Below, piece after piece: positions 8,282 through 16,146 of a stretch of DNA of 45,224 bases. The stretch spans positions 1 to 45,224 of the forward strand of contig NZ_NMVP01000016.1 of assembly GCF_002250705.1 (NCBI RefSeq), given 5' to 3'. The position numbers were made by a program, and so were the translations under genes. The notes beneath the pieces are model-generated. The model made no database searches. It saw nothing but the letters and a program-made list of their open reading frames with translations, and was not told the DNA's origin. How positions within the stretch are numbered: position 1 is the first letter of the stretch; each line of letters begins with the position of its first letter. The stretch is from Enemella evansiae (GTDB lineage Bacteria; Actinomycetota; Actinomycetes; Propionibacteriales; Propionibacteriaceae).

Positions 8282-8950
8282 GTGGGCAACTTCTTGGGGC
8301 CGCTCATCAACTGGCTGGTCGGCCTGATGCAGACCATCGGTGCGCCCGGGGCCGGGATCGCGGTCGCGGTGGAGAACATCTTTCCGCCGGTGCCCAGCGA
8401 GGTCATCCTGCCGCTGGCCGGATTGACCGCCAGCCGGGGCCGTTTCAGCCTCACCTCGGCGATCGCCTGGACCACTGCCGGATCGGTGGTCGGCGCCTGG
8501 GCGCTCTATCTGCTGGGGGTGAAGCTGGGCGTCCAGCGACTGCGGGTGTTCGCCGACCGGATGCCGCTGATGAAGGTCTCCGACATCGATCGCACCGTCG
8601 CCTGGTTCAACCGGCACGGCCGCTCCGCGGTCTTCTTCGGCCGGTTGCTGCCGCTGTTCCGCAGCATGATCTCGATCCCGGCCGGGGTGGAGCGGATGCC
8701 GTGGTGGCAGTTCACCTTCTACACCCTGCTCGGGTCGGGGATCTGGAACACCGTGCTGATCCTGGCCGGTTGGCAGCTCGGCGCGAACTGGCAGCTGGTC
8801 GAGCGCTGGACCGGGGTGCTGCAGAACGTCGTGATCGCCGTGGTCGCCATCGCCCTGATCCTCTTCATCGTCCGCCGGGTCCGCGCGCGCCGTTCTGCGC
8901 GCCACGCGGCCGAGGACTCCTCCGAACCGGCGACTAGGCTGAACGAGTGA
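8282..8950 (+). CDS. DedA/VTT-domain membrane protein
   Basis: The 222-residue protein has the DedA (SNARE-associated, VTT) architecture: a re-entrant hydrophobic segment with ENIFPPVPSEVILPLAG, a central FFGRLLPLFRSMISIPAG motif with its conserved Arg residues, and C-terminal helices near 145-165 and 180-200. DedA proteins reside in the cytoplasmic membrane and are linked to lipid scrambling and undecaprenyl-phosphate recycling; the substrate of this one is not known. GTG at 8282 is chosen because TAGGAT lies 6 nt upstream. Its stop codon overlaps the start of the next gene (GTGA). Confidence 0.9.
   Translation: MGNFLGPLINWLVGLMQTIGAPGAGIAVAVENIFPPVPSEVILPLAGLTASRGRFSLTSAIAWTTAGSVVGAWALYLLGVKLGVQRLRVFADRMPLMKVSDIDRTVAWFNRHGRSAVFFGRLLPLFRSMISIPAGVERMPWWQFTFYTLLGSGIWNTVLILAGWQLGANWQLVERWTGVLQNVVIAVVAIALILFIVRRVRARRSARHAAEDSSEPATRLNE
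8935..8940 (+). promoter_or_regulatory. -10 element inside the DedA gene for the next gene
   Basis: TAGGCT lies within the last codons of the DedA gene and ends 6 nt before the GTG at 8947. The small membrane protein can thus have its own leaderless transcript besides coupled translation. Confidence 0.45.
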
Positions 8951-9345
8951 GCCCTACCGATCTGCATCCAGCCCCCGCGCGGCGCTCGCCGACCGTGCGC
9001 AGTGCCCGCGCGATCAGCCTGGTCGCCGGCATCATCGTGGTGGCCTCGCCGGTGCTCGGCTGGCTCGGTCACACCGACTATGCCCGGACCTTCTACGGCA
9101 TCCTGATCGGCACCTTCGTCGGGTTGATGGTCGGCGTCTTCGGCCCCGGCGCGGCGACCTCGCTGACCGGGCTGATCGGCGCCTCGATCCGGCCGCTGCT
9201 GGTGCTCGTCGCGCTGGCCCTGCTCGCCTGGGCGGTGATCGGGGTGATCGGTGGTCAGGACGTCCTCAACAAGACGATCAGCCTGGTCGCGGCCTCGATC
9301 ATGGTGGCGGCCTGGGTGCCGATCACCCGGCTGTCGGGGCGCTGA
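8947..9345 (+). CDS. Small four-helix membrane protein, unknown function
   Basis: The 132-residue protein has an N-terminal charged tail of about 20 residues and four hydrophobic helices (about 23-40, 48-68, 80-100 and 108-126). I do not recognise the family. It overlaps the DedA gene by 4 nt at its start, which suggests coupled expression, and overlaps the convergent aminotransferase gene by 23 nt at its end. The GTG start has a TAGGCT hexamer 6 nt upstream. Confidence 0.75.
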   Translation: MSPTDLHPAPARRSPTVRSARAISLVAGIIVVASPVLGWLGHTDYARTFYGILIGTFVGLMVGVFGPGAATSLTGLIGASIRPLLVLVALALLAWAVIGVIGGQDVLNKTISLVAASIMVAAWVPITRLSGR

Positions 9346-10561
9346 CTCCCAACCCCCGCTGGAATTCCAGGATCCGCCGGACGGCCTCGGCGACCGCCGC
9401 CGCACCGGCCGCCAGCGAGATCCGGACCGCCTGGTCACCGTGTGCGGTGTCGAAGTCCAGACCGGGGGTGATGGCCACCCGCTGCTGGTCCAGCAGTGCC
9501 TCGCACCAGGCGCGGGAGTCGGGATGGGGGCCGAGCACCGGGGTGATCGTGGCATAGAAATAGAAGGCCCCGTCGGCCGGTGCGACGTCCACCCAGCCGA
9601 GCTCGTCGAGATGGTCGAGCACCACCTGCCGGGCGGCGGCGTAGTCGGCGACCTGCGCGACCCCCTCGGCGTATGCCTGCTCGGTGAACGCCTCCACCGA
9701 GGCGTACTGCGCCGGTACCGGTGGACACAGTGACAGGTTGCCGGTGAGCGCCTCGAAGGCGCCGACCAGATCGTCGGGCACCAGCGCCCAGCCGAGCCGC
9801 CAGCCGGTCATCCCCCAGTACTTGGAGAATGAGGAGACCACGATCGCGTTGCGGTCATGGGTCCAGGCGCAGTCGCCGACCGAGGCGCCGTAGGTGACGC
9901 CGTGGTAGATCTCGTCGCTGATCAGCCGCACCCCGCGCTCCCGGCACCAGTCGGCCAGTTCGGCGAGCTGTCCCGCGGCGAGCATGGTGCCGGTCGGGTT
10001 GGCGGGCGAGGCGACCACCAGCCCGGCGAGTGGCGCCTCGGCGTACGCCCGGTCGAGCAGGTCGATGGTGGGCTGGAAGCGTTCGGCGGGGCCGCAGTCG
10101 AGTTCGACGACCTCGAGACCGAGGCTGGTCAGGATGTTCTGGTACGCCGGATAGCCCGGCCGGGCGAGCGCGACCCGGTCGCCGGCGTCGAAGGCGGCCA
10201 GGAAGCTGGTCAGGAAGGCGCCGGAGGACCCGGTGGTGATCGCGATGTTGCGGATCGGGACCTCCAGCCCGTACCAGCGGCGGTAGTGCCGGGCGAGTCC
10301 CAGGCGCAGCTCGATCAACCCGGTGGCGTTCGAGTAACCCAGCGCGGTGCCATCGGTGACCACCTCGGCGGCGCGCCGACGCACCCCCTGGGGCGCACCC
10401 GCCGACGGTTCCCCGGCGCACAGCGAGATCACCTCGATCCCGGCGGCGCGCAGCTCGAAGACCTTGTGCAGCACCGTCATCACCTCGAACGGCGGTACGG
10501 CCGCGGAACGGGCGGAGGGGTGCAGGTGCCCCGGTTGGTGGTGGCTCGGCTGCTCGGTCAT
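9323..10561 (-). CDS. PLP-dependent aminotransferase, class I
   Basis: The 412-residue protein is a fold-type I aminotransferase (AspC/AlaT-like). It has ASPANPTG (binding the pyridoxal ring and ribose side), ISDEIYHGVTYG with the ring-pairing Asp, and SSFSKYWGMTGWRLG with the Schiff-base Lys and the phosphate-binding Arg. It transfers an amino group between an amino acid and a 2-oxo acid; substrate unknown. The ATG at 10561 has TAACAT 7 nt upstream and no ribosome binding site, indicating a leaderless transcript. That hexamer includes the stop codon of the upstream YjbR-like gene. Confidence 0.9.
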   Translation of the reverse strand: MTEQPSHHQPGHLHPSARSAAVPPFEVMTVLHKVFELRAAGIEVISLCAGEPSAGAPQGVRRRAAEVVTDGTALGYSNATGLIELRLGLARHYRRWYGLEVPIRNIAITTGSSGAFLTSFLAAFDAGDRVALARPGYPAYQNILTSLGLEVVELDCGPAERFQPTIDLLDRAYAEAPLAGLVVASPANPTGTMLAAGQLAELADWCRERGVRLISDEIYHGVTYGASVGDCAWTHDRNAIVVSSFSKYWGMTGWRLGWALVPDDLVGAFEALTGNLSLCPPVPAQYASVEAFTEQAYAEGVAQVADYAAARQVVLDHLDELGWVDVAPADGAFYFYATITPVLGPHPDSRAWCEALLDQQRVAITPGLDFDTAHGDQAVRISLAAGAAAVAEAVRRILEFQRGLGVSAPTAG

Positions 10562-10568
10562 GGCGCGG

Positions 10569-10574
10569 ATGTTA
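10569..10574 (-). promoter_or_regulatory. -10 element of the aminotransferase on an upstream stop codon
   Basis: TAACAT on the minus strand contains the TAA stop of the YjbR-like gene and ends 7 nt before the aminotransferase ATG. Confidence 0.5.
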
Positions 10575-10970
10575 CGCCCGGGCGTCCAACTCCCTGACCA
10601 GCCGGGCGGTCGCGGTGTTGCGATAGGACATGTCCGCCAGTTCGGCGACCTCGGCCCAGTCCGGCGTCACGGTGCGGAAGTTGATGCCCAGCCAACCGCC
10701 CGGGCCGTAGTAGGCCGGTACGAAGAACCGTTCGTCACCGAGCAGCGCCTCGCGCTCCTCGCGATCGGGCAGGAACAGCATGGAGTCGGCGTACTCCCCG
10801 GAACCGTGATCGCCCTTGACGACACCGCCGAAGACCGCGAACACCTTCCTGGTGAAGAAGTTCGGGTGCCCGTGCGAGATCTTCTCCGCGGCCTCGGGCA
10901 GCGCCAGGCAGATCTCCCGGACCCGCGCCAGGTGCGGGTCGTCCTCGGCGAATCGCAGCGGGTGGGCCAT
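10572..10970 (-). CDS. YjbR/MmcQ-family protein
   Basis: The 132-residue protein matches the MmcQ/YjbR fold: an N-terminal helix, CLALPEAAEKISHGHPNFF and KVFAVF near the middle, and WLGINFRTVTPDWAEVAELADMSYRNTA at the C-terminus (motif split here only for description). The family is related to the CyaY-like fold and is often called DNA-binding; its real role is not established. The ATG at 10970 was chosen because the conserved domain begins right after it; longer frames extend over the fdhD promoter on the other strand. CAGGAT lies 6 nt upstream. The aminotransferase gene follows by 10 nt. Confidence 0.8.
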   Translation of the reverse strand: MAHPLRFAEDDPHLARVREICLALPEAAEKISHGHPNFFTRKVFAVFGGVVKGDHGSGEYADSMLFLPDREEREALLGDERFFVPAYYGPGGWLGINFRTVTPDWAEVAELADMSYRNTATARLVRELDARA

Positions 10971-10993
10971 GCGGTGATCCTGCCATGCCCGCG

Positions 10994-10999
10994 TACGAT
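10994..10999 (+). promoter_or_regulatory. -10 element upstream of fdhD
   Basis: TACGAT ends exactly 6 nt before an ATG at 11006. That ATG opens a seven-codon frame, not fdhD itself. Confidence 0.5.
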
Positions 11000-11005
11000 C
11001 GGGGG

Positions 11006-11029
11006 ATGCGCAGCCAGGCAGGGCACTGA
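11006..11029 (+). CDS. Seven-codon leader frame coupled to fdhD
   Basis: The frame encodes MRSQAGH and stops with TGA at 11027-11029. The last base of that stop is the first base of the fdhD ATG, the TGATG arrangement of translational coupling. A TACGAT hexamer ends 6 nt before its start, so it would be translated from the 5' end of a leaderless mRNA. The peptide may have no function beyond delivering ribosomes to fdhD. Confidence 0.4.
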   Translation: MRSQAGH

Positions 11030-11928
11030 TGGGCCGGGTCACGGTACGCCGCCCGGTCACCCGGATCACTCTCGGCGAGGGCACGTCCCGGCGCAGCGAC
11101 TCGCTGACCGCCGAGGAACCGCTGGAGATCCGACTCGACGGGACGCCACTGGCGGTGACGATGCGCACCCCCGGCAACGACATCGAGCTGGCGCACGGAT
11201 TCCTCGCCACCGAAGGGATCATCGCCGGCCCCGACGACGTGCTCACCGCGCGCTACTGCGCCGGCGCGGTGGAGGAACTCGACGAGCTGCTGGTCGACGG
11301 CGCCGCGGGCGATGGTCTGCGGGTGCTCGACCAGCCGACCACCCGGAACACCTACAACGTGCTGGAGCTGAAGCTCGCGCCACACGTCCCGCCGCCGGCG
11401 GTCGACCCGACCCGCAACTTCTACACCACCTCCTCCTGCGGGGTGTGCGGCAAGGCCAGCATCGACGCGATCACCCAGCAGTTGCGCTGGGACGTGGCGA
11501 GCGATCCGGTACGCCTGGACCCGGCGATCATCGCCGAGCTGCCGGACCGGTTGCGGGAGCACCAGCGCACCTTCTCCCGGACCGGCGGGCTGCACGCGGC
11601 CGGGTTGTTCTCCGCCGCCGGTGAGCTGCTGCACAGCGCCGAGGACGTGGGCCGGCACAACGCGGTGGACAAGGTGATCGGCTGGGCGCTGCTGAACGGC
11701 CGGTTGCCGGCGACCGGCTCGGTGCTGGTCGTCTCGGGCCGGGCCTCCTTCGAACTGACCCAGAAGGCCCTGATGGCGGGCATCCCGGCACTCGCCGCGG
11801 TCTCGGCGCCCTCCTCGCTGGCGGTCGAGTGCGCCGAGGAGGCCGGCATGACGCTGTTCGGCTTCGTCCGGCCACCCCGGCTCAACGTCTACACGCGCGC
11901 CGATCGCGTCATCACCGCCAGCGATTGA
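11029..11928 (+). CDS. fdhD: FdhD, formate dehydrogenase sulfurtransferase
   Basis: The 299-residue protein has the family features: EEPLEIRLDG near the start, ELAHGFLATEGII, the catalytic Cys pair in SSCGVCGKAS and the C-terminal AEDVGRHNAVDKV and RASFELTQKA motifs. FdhD moves sulfur from IscS to the molybdenum cofactor, which formate dehydrogenases need for activity. No formate dehydrogenase gene lies in this window, so the partner enzyme must be elsewhere. There is only a weak ribosome binding site; the start overlaps the stop of a seven-codon frame. The next gene begins 81 nt downstream. Confidence 0.93.
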   Translation: MGRVTVRRPVTRITLGEGTSRRSDSLTAEEPLEIRLDGTPLAVTMRTPGNDIELAHGFLATEGIIAGPDDVLTARYCAGAVEELDELLVDGAAGDGLRVLDQPTTRNTYNVLELKLAPHVPPPAVDPTRNFYTTSSCGVCGKASIDAITQQLRWDVASDPVRLDPAIIAELPDRLREHQRTFSRTGGLHAAGLFSAAGELLHSAEDVGRHNAVDKVIGWALLNGRLPATGSVLVVSGRASFELTQKALMAGIPALAAVSAPSSLAVECAEEAGMTLFGFVRPPRLNVYTRADRVITASD

Positions 11929-12009
11929 AACGGTCGCATACAATTGGACCCAGTTTGTCGACACCCCGCGACGGCGATGCTCCGGGGATCTGTCTGGAGG
12001 AAGTCTTTC

Positions 12010-13965
12010 GTGCGGACGCGTGTTCCGATCGCTCTGGCGGTCACCACGGCCACCCTGCTGACCGCCTGCGGCGGTGGTTCGGACGACGCCTCCGGCAGCC
12101 AGAGCCCGCCCGCCGCGACCGTCGAGGACGCCGCCGCAGCCGTCGCCCAGGGCCTGTCCACGGGCAGCCTGCAGAACGTGCCGCTGCGCAGCGGCGACCC
12201 CAACGCCGACCTGCCGGTGCTGCTGCGGGGGATGAACGGGCTGCTGCCCAAGGTCACCGTGCAGGACATCCGGCGGGCCGGCAACACCGCCACCGTCGAC
12301 TTCGACTACAGCTGGCCGCTCTCGGCCGACTGGGCCTATGAGTCCAAGGCCACCCTGGTCGATGACAAGGGGACCTGGCAGCTGATCTGGGAACCCTCGG
12401 TGCTGCACCCCAAGCTCACCACCGGCAACCGGTTGGAGCGCAACCGCACCACCACCGAGCGCGGCACCATCACCGGCCGCGGCGCGACCGTGCTGGTGCA
12501 GAGCACCCCGCTGCAGATGCTCGGACTGAACAAGGCGGCCGTGCCCAACACCGGCGACCAGCAGTCCTCGGCCCGCACCATCGCCGACCAGCTCAACCTG
12601 GACCCGGCGGCGTACCAGCAGAAGGTCGCCGCCGCCGGCCCGAACGCCTTCGTCGACGCCGCCCCGGTCCGCACCGAGGAGATCCCCGCCAACTACAGCC
12701 GGACCAAGGGTGCCGAGTCGCGCACCGTGAATCTGCCGGCCGCCAAGTCCGCCGGGTACGCCAAGGCGCTGCTCGGCACCGTCGGCTATGCGACCGAGCA
12801 GGAGGTCGCGAACTCCGGCGGCACCATCTATCCAGGTGACGTCGTCGGCCAGAGCGGGCTGCAGAAGACCTTCGACCAGCAGCTGCGCGGCCGGGGTGGC
12901 AACAAGGTCTATCTCGTCCCCCGGGACGCCGCCCCCGGCACGGCACAGTCCGGGTCGGACAACCTGGTCGCCGATTTCCCCGACGCGCCCGGGCAGACCC
13001 TGCAGACCACGATCGACGACGACGTCCAGACCCGCGTCGAGGACGCGGTGTCGAAGGCGAAACAACCGGTCTCGATCGCGGTGGTGCGGCTCGGCAGCGG
13101 TCCCGGTGGCGGCGCGGTGCTGGCCGCCGGTGACTCCCCGCCGGCCCGCGCCAAGGACGACTCGACCACCGGCAGGCTCGCCCCCGGGCTGGGCGCCTCC
13201 CCGGTCGCCGCGCTCGCGCTGATCCGCTCCGGGGTGAAGCTGAGCGACAAGGTGACGTGCGAGCGCAGCGTCAATGTCGGCGGCCGGACCATCGAGAACC
13301 CCAAGGGGTTCAGCTACAACGGCAACTCGATGACGCTGGAGCAGGCACTGGCCCGCGGCTGCCGGACGGCAGTGGCGCAGGCCGCGTCGAAGCTGCGGCC
13401 GAGTGAGCTGGAGGGTGCGGCGAAATCCCTCGGGCTGGCCCGGCAGGCCGATCTGGGCACGCCGGTGAACCTGGGTGGTTTCCCCGCACCCAGCGGTGAT
13501 CTGGCCGCTGCCGAGGCGCTGATCGGCCAGGGCGGCGAGGGTGCGGTGCAGGCCTCCCCGCTGGCGCTGGCCGTGATGGCCGCCTCGGTGCAGGCCGGCC
13601 GCACGGTGAACCCGTCGGTGGTGCCCGACCGGACGGCCGGCGCGGACGGCGTACCCCCGCTCACCGACGGTGAGGCGAAGTCCCTGCAGGCCATGATGAA
13701 GCAGTCCACCGGCTCCTACGGTCAGCTCAAGGAGGCCGTCACCGGTGAGGCGGACGGCCGCCAGATCCTGGTCGGCTACTCCGACGCCTTCGCGGTCGCG
13801 ATCGTGGTCTCCGACGCCGACCAGTCCAGCGCCCCGAGCCTGTCCACCCTCGCCCGGCAGGTCACCTCCAGTTCGTCCAGCTCCACGAGCTCCTCCCGCT
13901 CCTCCGGCTCGGGCTCGTCGAGCTCGGGATCCTCGGGGTCGAGTGGCTCGCGGAGCAGCCGCTGA
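12010..13965 (+). CDS. Catalytically dead penicillin-binding protein homologue, lipoprotein
   Basis: The 651-residue protein has a signal peptide ending in the lipobox LTAC (lipid-modified Cys20), an NTF2-like MecA N-terminal domain (about 35-150), a PBP dimerisation region and a transpeptidase-like domain (about 330-615), then a Ser/Gly-rich tail of about 35 residues. Alignment with the next gene shows that the SXXK site is replaced: APG-LGAS-PVAALALIRSG (residues 394-397) against APG-STFK in the paralogue. SXN is GCR (450-452) and KTG is VTG (577-579). It therefore should not form acyl-enzyme. GGAGG lies 10 nt before the GTG at 12010; TACAAT at 11939-11944 may be its -10. It may serve as a scaffold or a regulator for its neighbour, or bind wall precursors. 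Confidence 0.88.
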   Translation: MRTRVPIALAVTTATLLTACGGGSDDASGSQSPPAATVEDAAAAVAQGLSTGSLQNVPLRSGDPNADLPVLLRGMNGLLPKVTVQDIRRAGNTATVDFDYSWPLSADWAYESKATLVDDKGTWQLIWEPSVLHPKLTTGNRLERNRTTTERGTITGRGATVLVQSTPLQMLGLNKAAVPNTGDQQSSARTIADQLNLDPAAYQQKVAAAGPNAFVDAAPVRTEEIPANYSRTKGAESRTVNLPAAKSAGYAKALLGTVGYATEQEVANSGGTIYPGDVVGQSGLQKTFDQQLRGRGGNKVYLVPRDAAPGTAQSGSDNLVADFPDAPGQTLQTTIDDDVQTRVEDAVSKAKQPVSIAVVRLGSGPGGGAVLAAGDSPPARAKDDSTTGRLAPGLGASPVAALALIRSGVKLSDKVTCERSVNVGGRTIENPKGFSYNGNSMTLEQALARGCRTAVAQAASKLRPSELEGAAKSLGLARQADLGTPVNLGGFPAPSGDLAAAEALIGQGGEGAVQASPLALAVMAASVQAGRTVNPSVVPDRTAGADGVPPLTDGEAKSLQAMMKQSTGSYGQLKEAVTGEADGRQILVGYSDAFAVAIVVSDADQSSAPSLSTLARQVTSSSSSSTSSSRSSGSGSSSSGSSGSSGSRSSR

Positions 13966-15890
13966 TGCTGCGCTCGGTACGCCGACCGCTCGCGCTCGCC
14001 GGCGCGGCCGCGCTGCTGTCGGGCTGTGCGGCGAAGCTCTCCACCCCGCCGGTGCCGAAGCCACCGGACCCGGCGCCGCAGGTGCAGGCGCTGATCGACG
14101 GCCTGCAGCGCACCGACCTCAGCCAGGTGCCCGCCGACCAGGACGCCGCCGGTCAGCTGAGCGAGATCGTCCGCGGCATGGACGGCGTCAAGCCGATGGT
14201 GACGGTCACCGGGACGAAGACCGATGGTGACGTCGCCACGGTCGACCTGGACTACAGCTGGCCGTTCGCCGGCCAGCCGTGGACCTATCGCTCCACCGCG
14301 ACGCTGAACTACCGCGACGGCCAGTGGGTGCTCGACTGGACCCCGCAGCTGGTCCATCCCCAGCTCGGGCTCGACACCCGGCTGGTGCACACCAACACCC
14401 CGGCCACCCGCGGTCGGATCACCGGCAAGGACTCCGCGGTGATCGCCGAGGACAAGCCGGTGCTGCGGGTCGGCATCGACAAGTCCCGGGTCGATGCGGC
14501 CCGGGTCGAGGATTCGGCCCGCCGGCTGGCCCAGGCGCTGCAGATCAATCCCGACAACTATCTGAGCAAGGTCCGCGCCGGCGGCCCGGCCCAGTTCGTC
14601 GAGGCGATCACGCTGCGCCCGGAGGCGGCGCAGAACGACAGCTGGCGGCAGATCCCCGGTGCGATCGGCGTACCGTCGAACCAGACGCTGGTCACCGACA
14701 AGGAGTTCGCGCCCGAGCTGATCGGCACCACCGGACCGGCGACACCGGAGGTCGCCGCCGCGTCGAGCTACACCCTCTTCCCCGGTGATGAGACCGGGAT
14801 CTCCGGGCTGCAGAAACGCGACGATGCCCAGCTGCGCGGCAGGCCCGGGACGAAGGTGTCGCTGGTGCCGCGGACGACGCCGACCCCGGCGCCGACCGCG
14901 ACGGCCACGCCCGGTACGAGCGCGTCGGCGGCCACCCCGAGCCCGGCGCCGATGAAGCCGGTCACGCTCTTCGAGGCACCGGCCCAGACCGGTGGTGATG
15001 TCGCGCTGAGTCTGGATCTCGCGGCCCAGCGGAAGGCCGAGCAGGTGCTCTCCCGGGCGTCCGGATCTGCTTCCCTGGTGGCGATCCAGCCGTCCACCGG
15101 CAAGATCGTGGCGGCCGCCAACGCGGCGGGGAACGGTGGCAATCCGGATGCGACCTTCGGCCGGTACGCCCCGGGTTCGACCTTCAAGGTGGTCACCACG
15201 CTCGCGCTGTTGCGCAGCGGGATGACCCCCGACTCCCCGGTGAACTGCACCGACACGGTGACCGTCGACGGCCGGACCTTCAAGAACTACAGCGATTTCC
15301 CGGCATCGAAGGTAGGCCGGTTGAGCCTGGCCGATGCGGTCGCGTACTCCTGCAACACCGCGTTGATCGCGGAGAGCCAGCGGATCAGCCCGCAGGCGCT
15401 GCGGGAGGCGGCGGCCAGCCTCGGGCTGGGCACCGACTACGACGCCGGCTTCTCCTCCTTCTTCGGCTCGGTACCCGATCCGGCCAATGTCGTCGGCAAG
15501 GCCGAGTCGCTGATCGGCCAGGGCACCGTGGAGGCGTCACCGATGGCGATGGCCGCGGTCGCCGCCTCGGTGCAGGCCGGGCGTACCGTGATCCCGACCC
15601 TGGTCGCGGGGAACCCGCCGCCGCAGCCGAGCCGGCCGCTGACCGCCGACGAGGCGTCCGCGCTGCAGCGGGTGATGCGACTGGTGGTCTCCCAGGGCAC
15701 CGCGAGCTTCCTCTCCGGCACCGCCGACGGCGCCAAGACCGGTACCGCCGAATACGGCACCGCGACCCCGCCGCGCACCCACGCCTGGATGATCGCCTAC
15801 CGCGGCGATCTCGCCGTCGCCGTCTGGGTCAACGACGGGGAATCCGGTTCGAAGACCGCCGGCCCGCTGATCCAGGCCTTCCTCCGCTGA
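13965..15890 (+). CDS. Penicillin-binding protein, MecA-type domain layout, lipoprotein
   Basis: The 641-residue protein is a paralogue of the one encoded just upstream and its ATG overlaps that gene's stop by one base. A signal peptide ends in LSGC (Cys21). An NTF2-like domain (about 25-150), a dimerisation region and a low-complexity Pro/Thr/Ala insert (about 300-330) precede the transpeptidase domain. All catalytic motifs are intact: STFK with nucleophile Ser405 and Lys408, SCN (462-464) and KTG (591-593). It cross-links peptidoglycan outside the cytoplasmic membrane, to which it is anchored by a lipid. Stable co-expression with the inactive paralogue is implied by the overlap. A palindromic repeat begins one base after the stop codon. 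Confidence 0.92.
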   Translation: MLRSVRRPLALAGAAALLSGCAAKLSTPPVPKPPDPAPQVQALIDGLQRTDLSQVPADQDAAGQLSEIVRGMDGVKPMVTVTGTKTDGDVATVDLDYSWPFAGQPWTYRSTATLNYRDGQWVLDWTPQLVHPQLGLDTRLVHTNTPATRGRITGKDSAVIAEDKPVLRVGIDKSRVDAARVEDSARRLAQALQINPDNYLSKVRAGGPAQFVEAITLRPEAAQNDSWRQIPGAIGVPSNQTLVTDKEFAPELIGTTGPATPEVAAASSYTLFPGDETGISGLQKRDDAQLRGRPGTKVSLVPRTTPTPAPTATATPGTSASAATPSPAPMKPVTLFEAPAQTGGDVALSLDLAAQRKAEQVLSRASGSASLVAIQPSTGKIVAAANAAGNGGNPDATFGRYAPGSTFKVVTTLALLRSGMTPDSPVNCTDTVTVDGRTFKNYSDFPASKVGRLSLADAVAYSCNTALIAESQRISPQALREAAASLGLGTDYDAGFSSFFGSVPDPANVVGKAESLIGQGTVEASPMAMAAVAASVQAGRTVIPTLVAGNPPPQPSRPLTADEASALQRVMRLVVSQGTASFLSGTADGAKTGTAEYGTATPPRTHAWMIAYRGDLAVAVWVNDGESGSKTAGPLIQAFLR

Positions 15891-15891
15891 C

Positions 15892-15953
15892 GTTCATCGA
15901 GTAGCCGACCATGCGCAGCGAAGCGGAGCAATGGTCGGCGTGTCGAGATGAAC
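15892..15953 (+). repeat. Long-type palindromic element, copy L1
   Basis: The element begins GTTCATCGAGTAG and ends TGTCGAGATGAAC. Between them CCGACCAT (15905-15912) pairs with ATGGTCGG (15931-15938) around the constant segment GCGCAGCGAAGCGGAGC. It starts one base after the penicillin-binding-protein stop codon and could act as its transcription terminator or 3' end. Confidence 0.85.
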
Positions 15954-15969
15954 CAGATCTTCTCGACAC

Positions 15970-16092
15970 GGTCGCTGCGCGACCTGCTCGAAGACCGTGC
16001 GAACCCGCTGGGTCGCTGCGCGACCTACTCGAAGACCGTGCGAACCCGCTGGGTCGCTGCACGACCTGCTCGACGGCCGGGTGAACCTGTTG
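15970..16092. repeat. Three tandem copies of a 41-bp unit
   Basis: Units 15970-16010 and 16011-16051 differ at one position; the third, 16052-16092, is more diverged. The unit contains GGTCGCTGCGCGACC and a CTCGA segment and has the same length as the 41-bp short palindromic element in reverse orientation, from which it probably derives. Nothing else is seen between here and the next start codon. Confidence 0.8.
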
Positions 16093-16146
16093 GATGGCTG
16101 AAGAACGGACCGTACCCGCTGTCCGGCGACCCCACCGCGTACCAGC

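Noticed and set aside
10735..14064. Very long minus-strand open frame (more than 1,100 codons) opposite fdhD and the penicillin-binding proteins
   Set aside because: Antisense frames stay open in very GC-rich genes. The plus-strand genes have clear domains, motifs and signal peptides.
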